Source: UBA6168 sp041163745 | GTDB lineage: Bacteria; Bacteroidota; Bacteroidia; Chitinophagales; Saprospiraceae | Length of the DNA: 64,000 nucleotides | Reading direction: 5' to 3' | Assembly: GCA_041163745.1 (NCBI GenBank) | Contig: JBEAQU010000068.1 | Span: 27,873-91,872, forward strand | Shown here: one piece after another, positions 35,466 through 43,350 of the stretch | Position numbering within the stretch: the first letter of the stretch is position 1 | Layout: each line of letters opens with the position of its first letter | The notes under the pieces: generated by a model | The model's input: only the letters and a program-made list of their open reading frames with translations | Database searches by the model: none | Told to the model about the DNA's origin: nothing | Made by a program: the position numbers and the translations under genes

Positions 35466-35629
35466 CCGTAATCAGCCAAATTCTCTAAAATTCGCAGACC
35501 AGCCCTCCCCGCGAAGCGGGAAACAAGAACCTCCCTTGAACACCCAATCCTCCATGCTATCATCCCTTCGGCCGCGACATCGCACGTCAACCCCTCCTCC
35601 ATGCGGAACCGACAATTTGATTTGCACCC
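35466..35629 (-). repeat. Dispersed MITE-like repeat, copy D (one half, reverse orientation)
   Basis: Read on the minus strand it starts GGGTGCAAATCAAATTGTCG, continues with GTTCCGC, a GATGTCGCGGCCGAAG patch, and the palindromic CCCGCTTCGCGGGGAGG, and stops after GAATTTTAGAGAATTTGG. This is the left half of the element; the right half and its terminal repeat are missing. It forms the boundary between the AT-rich patch and the GC-rich DUF3089 gene. Confidence 0.6.
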
Positions 35630-35784
35630 AAGAAAAGTGCCTTTTTGACCTTTTGGTGACCCCGTCGCAACGAGTCTATTCAAAGAGACAAGAACCAGGA
35701 AGCGAAAATGACACCTTAGAAGCACTTGCCCTTCAGCCTTTCCGACTTCGGATCGATTCTGCCTACCTTTGGTAAAAAAACGCC

Positions 35785-36789
35785 ATGCATCGGATTTCCC
35801 TGTTGTTCTGCAGTGCCGCACTGCTCACCGGCTGCCACCCGCACCTGCCGGCCTTCCTTCCGACGGAGGTGCCGCCGGCACCGGATTACGGGCATCCCGC
35901 CACATGGGCGGCCTTGCCGGACCGGACCGACCCTGCCGATGAAGTGCCGGTAGACACCCTGCAGGACCGGCAGGCACAGGCGTCGGTGGATGTCTTCTTC
36001 CTGCACCCCACCCTGTACACCCGGAAGCGGGACCGGCCATGGAACGCCTCCGTATCGGACGAACGGCTGAACCGGGCGGTGGATGAAACCACGATCCTTT
36101 ACCAGGCGAGCGCGTTCAACGGAACAGGACGAATTTTTGCCCCACGTTACCGACAGGCCCACCTGCGGAGTTTCTACACAGCTGACAAATCCTCTGCTCG
36201 ACAAGCGCTGGACCTTGCCTACGAGGATGTCCGGGCGGCTTTCCAACAGTACCTTGCCGTACATAACCAGGGACGTCCCATCCTCATCGCTGCCCACAGC
36301 CAGGGTTCGCTGCACGCGTATCGCCTGCTTGACGAGTTTTTCGACGGCAAACCGTTGCAACGCCGGCTGGTCGCCGCCTATCTGGTCGGTTGGCCGGTTT
36401 TCCGGAACGGTTTCTCCGACATCCCGCCTTGCGAATCCGATGTGCAGACGGGATGCTTCTGTTCCTGGCGGAGCTTCCGGCACGGCCATTTCCCGAAGGA
36501 TGCCTTGCTGGGCGACAGCATCCTTGTCACCAATCCCCTAACCTGGACCACGGGGCCGGCACCGGCGTCCGACTCGCTCAACCGGGGCACCCTGCTCCGC
36601 CGTTTCGACCGGCTCCTGCCGGGCATCGCCGATGCCCGGGTGGTCAACGGGGTCCTCTGGGTTCACAAACCGCAGTTCCCGGGCAGTATATTCTTCATCC
36701 GGCGGAATTATCACATTGCGGACTACAACCTCTTTTACCTGAACATACGGGAGAACGCCCGGCTGCGGGCGGACAGTTTCTGGAAATGA
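35785..36789 (+). CDS. DUF3089 alpha/beta-hydrolase-like lipoprotein
   Basis: A 334-residue protein with a lipoprotein signal (LLTGC, Cys17). The body matches the DUF3089 family: SVDVFFLHPTLY, then TTILYQASAFNGTGRIFAPRY-type text, YEDVRAAFQQYL, the nucleophile elbow IAAHSQGS (Ser172), AAYLVGWPV and GCFCSWRSF. The fold is alpha/beta hydrolase; the substrate is unknown, and an esterase or lipase-like role in the envelope is inferred from the Ser-centred elbow. It is a single gene on the plus strand, preceded by a half copy of the MITE-like repeat. Confidence 0.88.
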   Translation: MHRISLLFCSAALLTGCHPHLPAFLPTEVPPAPDYGHPATWAALPDRTDPADEVPVDTLQDRQAQASVDVFFLHPTLYTRKRDRPWNASVSDERLNRAVDETTILYQASAFNGTGRIFAPRYRQAHLRSFYTADKSSARQALDLAYEDVRAAFQQYLAVHNQGRPILIAAHSQGSLHAYRLLDEFFDGKPLQRRLVAAYLVGWPVFRNGFSDIPPCESDVQTGCFCSWRSFRHGHFPKDALLGDSILVTNPLTWTTGPAPASDSLNRGTLLRRFDRLLPGIADARVVNGVLWVHKPQFPGSIFFIRRNYHIADYNLFYLNIRENARLRADSFWK

Positions 36790-36960
36790 AGCGGTGAGGT
36801 GGTCGCCCGGTCCCGCTCGCGCTATGGCGGACCAGGGAAACAGAAGACGGGACTTCGTCGTATGCGGTGCGACTCATCTGTGTATCCATAGGAGTAGGAT
36901 TCCCTTCCGTCGCATTGCGACAGGTCCGGGAATCCGCGGGAACAAAGGCTGGGCAGGGGC

Positions 36961-37007
36961 AAAAAAAAACCGTTGCGGAAGGGCTTCGCCCGGAACCGCA
37001 ACGGTTT
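36961..37007 (-). terminator. Intrinsic terminator of the RRM protein gene
   Basis: AACCGTTGCGG (36968-36978) pairs perfectly with CCGCAACGGTT (36996-37006), with an inner GGGC/GCCC stem. Read on the minus strand, the stem is followed by a run of at least nine T (36961-36969 as A on the plus strand). It lies about 107 bases beyond the stop of the RRM gene. The rest of 36790-37113 shows no gene. Confidence 0.85.
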
Positions 37008-37113
37008 GGATGACGACGGAAGAGAAGGCCTTCCGGCGTCTTTTTGTCAGCAGGATTTCTGTTGGAAGACCTGCCGATAAATCTTGCGAAGGCGTCAGCT
37101 TCGACAGGACTGG

Positions 37114-37536
37114 TTACCAGCCGCCGCCGTAGCCGCCGCTGCCGCGGCTGTCACCGTAACCGCCGCGGTTGCCACCGCCACGGTTGCCGCCGCCGCCGTA
37201 GCCGCCACGACCGCCGCCGTAGCCGCCACCGCCGCCACGGTTGCCGCAGCCGCCGTAGCCGCCACGACCACCGCCGCCGCCGCTACCACGGCTTTCGCGG
37301 GGTTCCGCCTTCTTCACGACAATGGTACGACCGTCGAAGTCCGTATCGTTCAGTGCGTTGATCGCATTGTGGGCCTCTTCGTCACTCGGCATTTCCACAA
37401 AAGCAAATCCTTTCGACTTACCAGTAAATTTGTCCGTAATAACATTGCAGGATGTTACTTCGCCAAATTCCTCGAATGCAGCACGGAGGTCGTCCTCCTG
37501 TGTATCGTAGTTCAGTTTCGCTACGAAGATGTTCAT
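37114..37536 (-). CDS. RRM RNA-binding protein with Gly-rich tail
   Basis: A 140-residue protein from ATG 37536 (MNIFVAKLNY); the open frame upstream is its leader. Residues 1-80 form one RNA-recognition motif, with RNP2 IFVAKL and RNP1 KGFAFVEM. Residues about 85-140 are a low-complexity tail of Gly, Arg, Tyr and Asn (GGYGGG and GGNRGG units). Such RRM proteins act as RNA chaperones, often cold-induced, in cyanobacteria and Bacteroidota. The gene is monocistronic, with a long AT-rich leader and a strong terminator. The tail is encoded by a GC-rich imperfect DNA repeat, which explains the many Gly- or Ala-rich shadow frames over it. Confidence 0.93.
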   Translation of the reverse strand: MNIFVAKLNYDTQEDDLRAAFEEFGEVTSCNVITDKFTGKSKGFAFVEMPSDEEAHNAINALNDTDFDGRTIVVKKAEPRESRGSGGGGGRGGYGGCGNRGGGGGYGGGRGGYGGGGNRGGGNRGGYGDSRGSGGYGGGW

Positions 37537-37760
37537 ACGCTGAAATTGAAAAGTGAATAAAATGAGAAATCCTGGCTTAACAAAAAAAGTGAGGAATACT
37601 TGGATGAAGTGAAAAGGTAGGTAGACTGAAAGGCATTTGCGAGTGACATACTGGCGGAAATATTCTTGCAATTCTACCGACGAACCACTTGTCGGTTATC
37701 AATTTCTTGCTCAGGACAGAAAATTTCTCAAAGAACAAAAAAGTTAAATCAATCTTGTAA
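37537..37760 (-). promoter_or_regulatory. Long AT-rich leader/promoter region of the RRM gene
   Basis: Upstream of the RRM start, the minus strand is AT-rich and pyrimidine-rich for over 150 bases. It includes a stem CCGAC/GTCGG (37677-37695) and T-runs preceding TTCTTTG, which is close to a -7 element. A long unfolded leader is typical of cold-shock genes. Exact promoter positions cannot be fixed. The remaining bases to 37939 belong to the uvrA upstream region. Confidence 0.35.
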
Positions 37761-37939
37761 ACAGATACCGTTTAAAAAAGTTGCGTTCAGGGACCAGTTT
37801 TTCTTTCGGTGCCGGATCGGATGGCAGAACCTCTCCCGGATTGGATTGTTCTGTAAGGGACACCGCCAGTCGTTCCGGTCGGTTTCTGCGCGGAGCGGAC
37901 GGAGCGGACGGCCTTTCGCAGGCAACAGGGAGACAGCAT

Positions 37940-40846
37940 ATGAAGGATACAACAAGCACCCATCCGATGGCCGACGGCAATCAGGCGGCGCGCCGGCGCA
38001 CGACCGGTCCAGGCACCAGGCATCCCTACCGGGAGACTTTGTTCATCAAGGGGGCCCGGGCCAACAACCTGAAGAACATCGACCTGGAAATACCGAAGAA
38101 CCAGCTGGTGGTCGTCACGGGTGTATCCGGCTCCGGCAAGTCGTCCGTTACGATGGATACGCTCTTTGCGGAAGGACAGCGCCGATATGTGGAGAGTCTC
38201 AGCAGCTATGCCCGCCAGTTTCTGGGACGGCTGAAAAAACCGGAGGTGGATTTCATCAAGGGCATATGCCCGGCCATCGCCGTCGAACAGAAAGTCAGCA
38301 CCGCCAACGCCCGGTCCACAGTCGGCACCTTGACAGAATTGTACGACCATCTGCGGCTGTTGTATGCCCGGATCGGGCGGACCTACTCCCCTGTCAGCGG
38401 GCTGGAGGTCCGGCGACATTACGTCACCGACATCGTCGATTTCATCCACGCCCAGCCCGACGGCACCCGCATCCAGTTGTTCGTGCCGATTCCGGCGAAA
38501 TATGCGGACCGCAGCCTGGGGCAGGAACTCACCCTGCTGCTGCAGAAGGGTTACACCCGCCTGCGGTGGGCGGACGCGCTTCGAAACATACAGGACCTGC
38601 TGGAGGGGGTGGTGGAAGCGGATCTGTCCAAACCGTTCCGGGGGCAGGACCTGTTGGTGCTGGTCGACCGGTTTGTCGTCCGGCCGGCGGAGGAGGAAAA
38701 CAAGAAGCGCATCGCGGATTCGGTGCAGACGGCCATGTACGAGGGGGAAGGAGAGGCCATGGTGGAAGTGGAGGATGCCGGAACCTGGCATACCCACCGT
38801 TTCAACACCCGGTTCGAAGCCGACGGAATGGAATTTCTGGAACCTACCCCGCAATTGTTCAATTTCAACAACCCGTACGGCGCTTGTCCGACCTGCGAGG
38901 GATTCAGTCTCGTCATCGGCATATCGGAGGAAAAGGTCATACCGGACCCGGGCAAGAGCCTGTTCGAAGGGGCGGTCGCCTGTTGGACCGGAGAGAAATA
39001 CGGAGAGTGGTTGCAAGCGTTCCTGCGGCAGGCGCACCGATTCGATTTTCCGGTCCACCGACCCTGGGCGGAGCTGTCGGATGACCAGCAGCGCCTGGTT
39101 TGGGAGGGCAACGCATATTTCCAAGGGATCCGGGAATTTTTCCGGGAATTGGAATCCCAGTTGTACAAGATCCAAAACCGGGTGATGCTGGCCCGGTACC
39201 GGGGCCGGACACGCTGCCCGGACTGTCGGGGCGGCCGACTGCGCCAGGAGGCGACCTACGTCCGCATAGCAGGCAAAACCCTCCCGGAACTAACGGAACT
39301 GCCGGTCGGCGCATTGTTGCCCTGGTTCGATTCCCTGGCGGAGCACCTTTCGGAAACGGAGCGACAGGTAGCCAGCCGGCTGCTGCTTGAATCTGGCAAC
39401 CGCCTGCGGTCCATGGTGGATCTCGGATTGTCTTACCTGACCCTCAACCGTTTGTCCTCCACCCTCAGCGGCGGAGAGACACAACGGATCAACCTGACCC
39501 GTACCCTGGGCAGCAACCTTACCGCCTCGCTTTACATACTGGACGAACCCAGCGTCGGCCTCCATCCACGGGATACCGGCCGGTTGGTAAGAGTGCTCCA
39601 GCAATTACGCGACCTGGGCAACACCGTGGTCGTCGTCGAACATGAGGAGGATGTCATCAAACATGCGGATTTCCTGGTGGACATCGGCCCGGCCGCCGGT
39701 ATACATGGCGGAGAGGTCGTCTTTGCCGGTCCGTACGGAAAGATCCACGAGCAGGCTTCCGACAGCCTGACCACCCAATACATGAGCGGCCGGATGTCCA
39801 TTCCTTTGCCGGCGACCCGCCGCGAAGCGACACATTGGCTCGAACTGACAGGCTGCCGGCACCATAACCTGCGGAACATTGACGTACGTATTCCCTTGCA
39901 TTCCCTGACCGTCGTCACAGGGGTCAGCGGAAGCGGCAAGACCACCTTGGTCAAGGACATCATCTACCCCGCCTTGAAAACCTATTTCGACGAACCGACG
40001 AACCAATCTCCTGGTCCTTACAAGACCCTGCATGTCGGTGGCAAGGCCGTCACGCAGGTCGAAATGGTCAGCCAAAGCCCGATCGGCCGGTCCAGCCGGT
40101 CCAATCCCGTCACCTATGTGAAGGCCTACGACAGCATCCGCAACCTCATGGCCAAACAGCCCCTGAGCAAGGTGCGCGGATACAAACCGGGGCACTTCAG
40201 TTTCAATGTGGAAGGCGGCCGTTGCGAAACCTGCCAAGGGGAAGGGGAACAGGTCGTAGAAATGCAGTTCCTCGCGGATGTACGCCTGGAATGTGAGGAT
40301 TGCCACGGCAAACGCTTCAAGCCGGAAATGCTGGACGTACGCTTCCGGGAGAAGAACATCCATGACATCCTCGAATTGAGCATCGAGGAATCCCTGACAT
40401 TCTTCGAGGACCAACCGGACATCATCGCGCGGCTGAAGCCCCTGCACGATGTCGGACTGGGGTATGTCAAACTCGGCCAAAGCAGCAGCACCTTGTCCGG
40501 CGGGGAGGCGCAGCGCGTCAAGCTCGCCAGCTTCCTGACAGGGGGCGGCAGCAAGAACCCGCTGTTGTTCATTTTTGACGAACCGACCACCGGCTTGCAC
40601 TTCCATGACATACGCAAATTGCTGGACGCATTGTCCGCCCTGCTGGATAACGGCCATTCCGTACTGGTGGTCGAGCACAACCTGGAAGTTGTCAAGACAG
40701 CGGATTGGGTTATCGATCTGGGGCCGGAGGGGGGCCAGGGGGGCGGTGCGCTCCTTTACCAAGGACCTCCCGAGGGATTGCCGGCTGTCCCGGACAGCTG
40801 GACCGGCAGGTATCTGGCGGAGAAGCTGCCCCGCGGCAAGGCATAA
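37940..40846 (+). CDS. uvrA: UvrA-family excinuclease ATPase
   Basis: Damage-recognition ATPase of nucleotide excision repair. The protein has 968 residues from ATG 37940, which has AGGGAGA upstream; the frame is open earlier but not family-like. It has two ABC cassettes: Walker A GVSGSGKSS (61-69) and GVSGSGKTT (661-669), and signatures LSGGETQRI and LSGGEAQRV. The zinc module of cassette II is complete (CETCQG and CEDCHG). In cassette I the second pair is present (CPTCEG), but the usual preceding CPxCG is replaced by non-Cys residues. That suggests the divergent second UvrA paralogue found in several Bacteroidota rather than the canonical copy. The UvrB-binding region is present. Confidence 0.92.
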   Translation: MKDTTSTHPMADGNQAARRRTTGPGTRHPYRETLFIKGARANNLKNIDLEIPKNQLVVVTGVSGSGKSSVTMDTLFAEGQRRYVESLSSYARQFLGRLKKPEVDFIKGICPAIAVEQKVSTANARSTVGTLTELYDHLRLLYARIGRTYSPVSGLEVRRHYVTDIVDFIHAQPDGTRIQLFVPIPAKYADRSLGQELTLLLQKGYTRLRWADALRNIQDLLEGVVEADLSKPFRGQDLLVLVDRFVVRPAEEENKKRIADSVQTAMYEGEGEAMVEVEDAGTWHTHRFNTRFEADGMEFLEPTPQLFNFNNPYGACPTCEGFSLVIGISEEKVIPDPGKSLFEGAVACWTGEKYGEWLQAFLRQAHRFDFPVHRPWAELSDDQQRLVWEGNAYFQGIREFFRELESQLYKIQNRVMLARYRGRTRCPDCRGGRLRQEATYVRIAGKTLPELTELPVGALLPWFDSLAEHLSETERQVASRLLLESGNRLRSMVDLGLSYLTLNRLSSTLSGGETQRINLTRTLGSNLTASLYILDEPSVGLHPRDTGRLVRVLQQLRDLGNTVVVVEHEEDVIKHADFLVDIGPAAGIHGGEVVFAGPYGKIHEQASDSLTTQYMSGRMSIPLPATRREATHWLELTGCRHHNLRNIDVRIPLHSLTVVTGVSGSGKTTLVKDIIYPALKTYFDEPTNQSPGPYKTLHVGGKAVTQVEMVSQSPIGRSSRSNPVTYVKAYDSIRNLMAKQPLSKVRGYKPGHFSFNVEGGRCETCQGEGEQVVEMQFLADVRLECEDCHGKRFKPEMLDVRFREKNIHDILELSIEESLTFFEDQPDIIARLKPLHDVGLGYVKLGQSSSTLSGGEAQRVKLASFLTGGGSKNPLLFIFDEPTTGLHFHDIRKLLDALSALLDNGHSVLVVEHNLEVVKTADWVIDLGPEGGQGGGALLYQGPPEGLPAVPDSWTGRYLAEKLPRGKA

Positions 40847-40903
40847 GCAACCGCCGGCACCTGGCCAGGGAAAGCGGACGCCCAACGGCGCATCCGGCGG
40901 GTA

Positions 40904-42340
40904 TCATAGGGCGGAGGTCCGCTGGTCCGCAGCCCAATCCGAATGGAACGACCCGGGTCGGTCTATCCGCTCGTAGGAATGTGCGCCGAAAAAATCCCGT
41001 TGTGCCTGGATGAGATTGACAGGCAGCCTGCCGTTGGTGATGGCATCTAGGTATGCCAACGATGCCTGCAGGGCAGGAACCGGTATTCCCCGTATGAGGG
41101 CTTGCGCGACCACCTGCCGTGCGGCGGTAGCCGCCGATTCGACCTGTTTCCTGATTTCTTTGTCCATCAACAGGTGGGCGGCACCGGGCTGCCTGTCGAA
41201 GGCTGCCTCCAGGTCGGCGAGTAAAGCGGCCCGCACGATACAGCCCCCCTGCCAGGTACGGATGACAACCCGGAGGTCCACCCCGAAATCGTAAGCCGCC
41301 GACGCTTCGAACAGCAGGTGCAGGCCCTGCATGAAAGCGGAAAGGTAGCCGAAGTACAGGCTGTCCTCCAAGAGGGAAGGAGAAAGCCCTTCCTTCCCGC
41401 TGCGAAACCGCTCCGTCCTGCCGGCATCCTCATCCGCCAGGCGAACCCGAAGGGAGCGGTACTTGGACAAGGAACGCAGGGAAACCGCCGCATCGATGGT
41501 GGGTATGGGCACGCCGAGGGACAAGCCCTCTGCGGAGGTCCATACGCCGGTACCTTTCTGACCGGCCGTATCCAAAATCTGGTCCAACAGATATCCCGTA
41601 CCGGTATCATCCCGCCGGCGACAAACTGCGGCGGTTATGCCGGTGAGATAACCCTGTGCCTTCCCGCGGTCCCAGGTCTTGAATATACGGTGGAGTTCGC
41701 CGGCATCGTACCCGCCTGTGCCGCGCAGCAGGTCATAGGTCTCCGCCAACTGCTGCATCATGGCATATTCGATGCCGTTGTGCACCATCTTGACATAATG
41801 ACCCGCAGCACCCCTGCCCATGTAGTTGATGCACGGTCGGCCTGCGGCGGTGGCGGACAGCACCTCCAGATAGGGTTGTACCGATGCGTATGCGACAGGA
41901 TCCCCGCCGGGCATGATCGACGCTCCTGACCTGGCACCGGCCGCCCCACCGGAGATACCGACACCCAGAAAATGGATGCCAGCCCGGTGCAGGCGTTGCT
42001 GCCTCCGTTCAGTGTCGCGAAAGTATGCGTTGCCGAGGTCCGCCAGGATGTCTCCCGGCCGAAGCAAGTGTTCGAACTCCTCCAGCAGGGCGTCTGTCGC
42101 CGCCCCCGCCGGCACCAACAACAGGATGATACGAGGAATTCTCAGCTGCCGGACAAATGCCGCCGGAGAACCGGCCACCGGGATGTCCGTCCCGGTGTCG
42201 GACCGTTCGGCGGCAGCCACCTGCCCTGCGTCCTTGTCGTAGCCGATAACGGACAGCCCCTTCTGCCGGGCATGCCAGAGCAGGTTGCGGCCCATGACCC
42301 CCAGGCCGGCTATTCCGATGTCCTTTGATTGGCCGTCCAT
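40904..42340 (-). CDS. gnd: 6-phosphogluconate dehydrogenase (decarboxylating)
   Basis: Converts 6-phosphogluconate to ribulose 5-phosphate, making NADPH in the oxidative pentose phosphate pathway. The protein has 478 residues, normal length. GLGVMGRN binds the cofactor, GISGGAAGARSGASIMPGG is the family signature (with AAG for the more usual EEG), and HYVKMVHNGIEY gives the catalytic Lys184, Asn188 and Glu191. The C-terminal domain ends with AQRDFFGAHSYERID and a FHSDW tail. It converges with uvrA, with stops 57 bases apart. No zwf or pgl gene is adjacent in the window. Confidence 0.96.
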   Translation of the reverse strand: MDGQSKDIGIAGLGVMGRNLLWHARQKGLSVIGYDKDAGQVAAAERSDTGTDIPVAGSPAAFVRQLRIPRIILLLVPAGAATDALLEEFEHLLRPGDILADLGNAYFRDTERRQQRLHRAGIHFLGVGISGGAAGARSGASIMPGGDPVAYASVQPYLEVLSATAAGRPCINYMGRGAAGHYVKMVHNGIEYAMMQQLAETYDLLRGTGGYDAGELHRIFKTWDRGKAQGYLTGITAAVCRRRDDTGTGYLLDQILDTAGQKGTGVWTSAEGLSLGVPIPTIDAAVSLRSLSKYRSLRVRLADEDAGRTERFRSGKEGLSPSLLEDSLYFGYLSAFMQGLHLLFEASAAYDFGVDLRVVIRTWQGGCIVRAALLADLEAAFDRQPGAAHLLMDKEIRKQVESAATAARQVVAQALIRGIPVPALQASLAYLDAITNGRLPVNLIQAQRDFFGAHSYERIDRPGSFHSDWAADQRTSAL

Positions 42341-42543
42341 CGCTTCGGATTGGATTGCAGATTATGCGACGGTGCCAAGTGATGACGCAGTCGCTTGCAA
42401 AGGGCTTTCGATCCCCGGTACACCGCCGAACGAAGTTTTTCGGCACCAGCGACGGCGGATGACCGGTCGGCAAAGGTAGCGAAACCGACGGGTTTCCTGT
42501 CCGGCAAAAATCCGCACCCACCACACCCCGGTCCGGTGAACGC

Positions 42544-42999
42544 TCATTCGGGCGGCGACACGATGCTGACCGAATGTCCGAAGCAACGGATCAGCTCCTC
42601 CAGGCTGTCAGTTCCACCGAAAGGAACGGACCACACTTCGTATTCCAACCTGCCTGCCGTTCCGTTCCGGGTACAACGCAGCAAGTTGTAGTTACCAGAC
42701 CGGATGGCATCCAACAGGGAGGTGAACTCCCAGGGCACCTGCAGGTCCTCCCGTTCAAGCCTTTCCTCCGGAGGGGTCCGGCGGTTGCGTTGCTGGTAAT
42801 CCGCCAGTTCCTGTTCGGTCGGCCACCAGAAATGGCGGAGGGCCTCCTCTCCGAAGATACGGAGCCATTTGGAATCTTCCGGGTCGAGGCGGTGCGCCTC
42901 CTTGTCGTTGCGGAGAGCCTCGAAAGCAGCTTGAAGCTGGTCGAACTGCCGGTCGCCGCGGATGTCGAAATCAATGAAGGATGGCATAAGGCTGGGCAT
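42544..42999 (-). CDS. Hypothetical protein, candidate immunity protein for the RHS toxin
   Basis: A 151-residue cytoplasmic protein (no signal peptide) from ATG 42999; ATG 42987 and an upstream start are alternatives. It is acidic and Trp-rich, with phrases such as WLRIFGEEALRHFWWPTEQE and VPWEFTSLLDAIRSGNY, and no catalytic motif. I do not recognise the family by name. It is the first gene downstream of the giant RHS gene on the same strand, where immunity genes of polymorphic toxins usually lie, and its composition fits a dedicated inhibitor. That role is inference from position only. A strong hairpin lies between the two genes, so it may also have its own promoter. Confidence 0.65.
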   Translation of the reverse strand: MPSLMPSFIDFDIRGDRQFDQLQAAFEALRNDKEAHRLDPEDSKWLRIFGEEALRHFWWPTEQELADYQQRNRRTPPEERLEREDLQVPWEFTSLLDAIRSGNYNLLRCTRNGTAGRLEYEVWSVPFGGTDSLEELIRCFGHSVSIVSPPE

Positions 43000-43298
43000 G
43001 TTTGGTTTCAGGACGGGCACCCGGACTGACGGTCGGATACCTGTGCCTGACGGGTTGTGACGCCGGGCCTGCTCCGGAAGGGAGCCGTACCGGGCAAACA
43101 GGATCAATCAGACAAATATAACCTTTCAAAAAGTCCGAAGCCACCATGAAATCCGGGAACGTCCCCCGGAACGAACGCATTTTGCAAACTTGTGCGGTGG
43201 CGACACATCCGTATGGTACGGAACGGGCGGAAGGACGCCTTTCCGGACCCGGCAAGGGCAGCCCCGGTCCGGAGAAAGACAGGCAACGGTGAAAGGAG

Positions 43299-43327
43299 CC
43301 CGTCCGGTGGCGTGGCCACCGGACGGG
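43299..43327 (-). terminator. Perfect 12-base hairpin after the RHS gene
   Basis: CCCGTCCGGTGG (43299-43310) pairs perfectly with CCACCGGACGGG (43316-43327) around a five-base loop, 23 bases beyond the RHS stop. On the minus strand it is followed by CTCCTTTC, a weak T-rich tail. It probably terminates or attenuates RHS transcription before the next gene. The rest of 43000-43350 shows no gene. Confidence 0.6.
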
Positions 43328-43350
43328 TATCCCAAACGGCAGCGGCAGGA

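Noticed and set aside
37114..37290. A CRISPR-like or microsatellite repeat rich in GCC
   Set aside because: It is the coding sequence of the Gly-rich tail of the RRM protein; there are no spacers and units are irregular.
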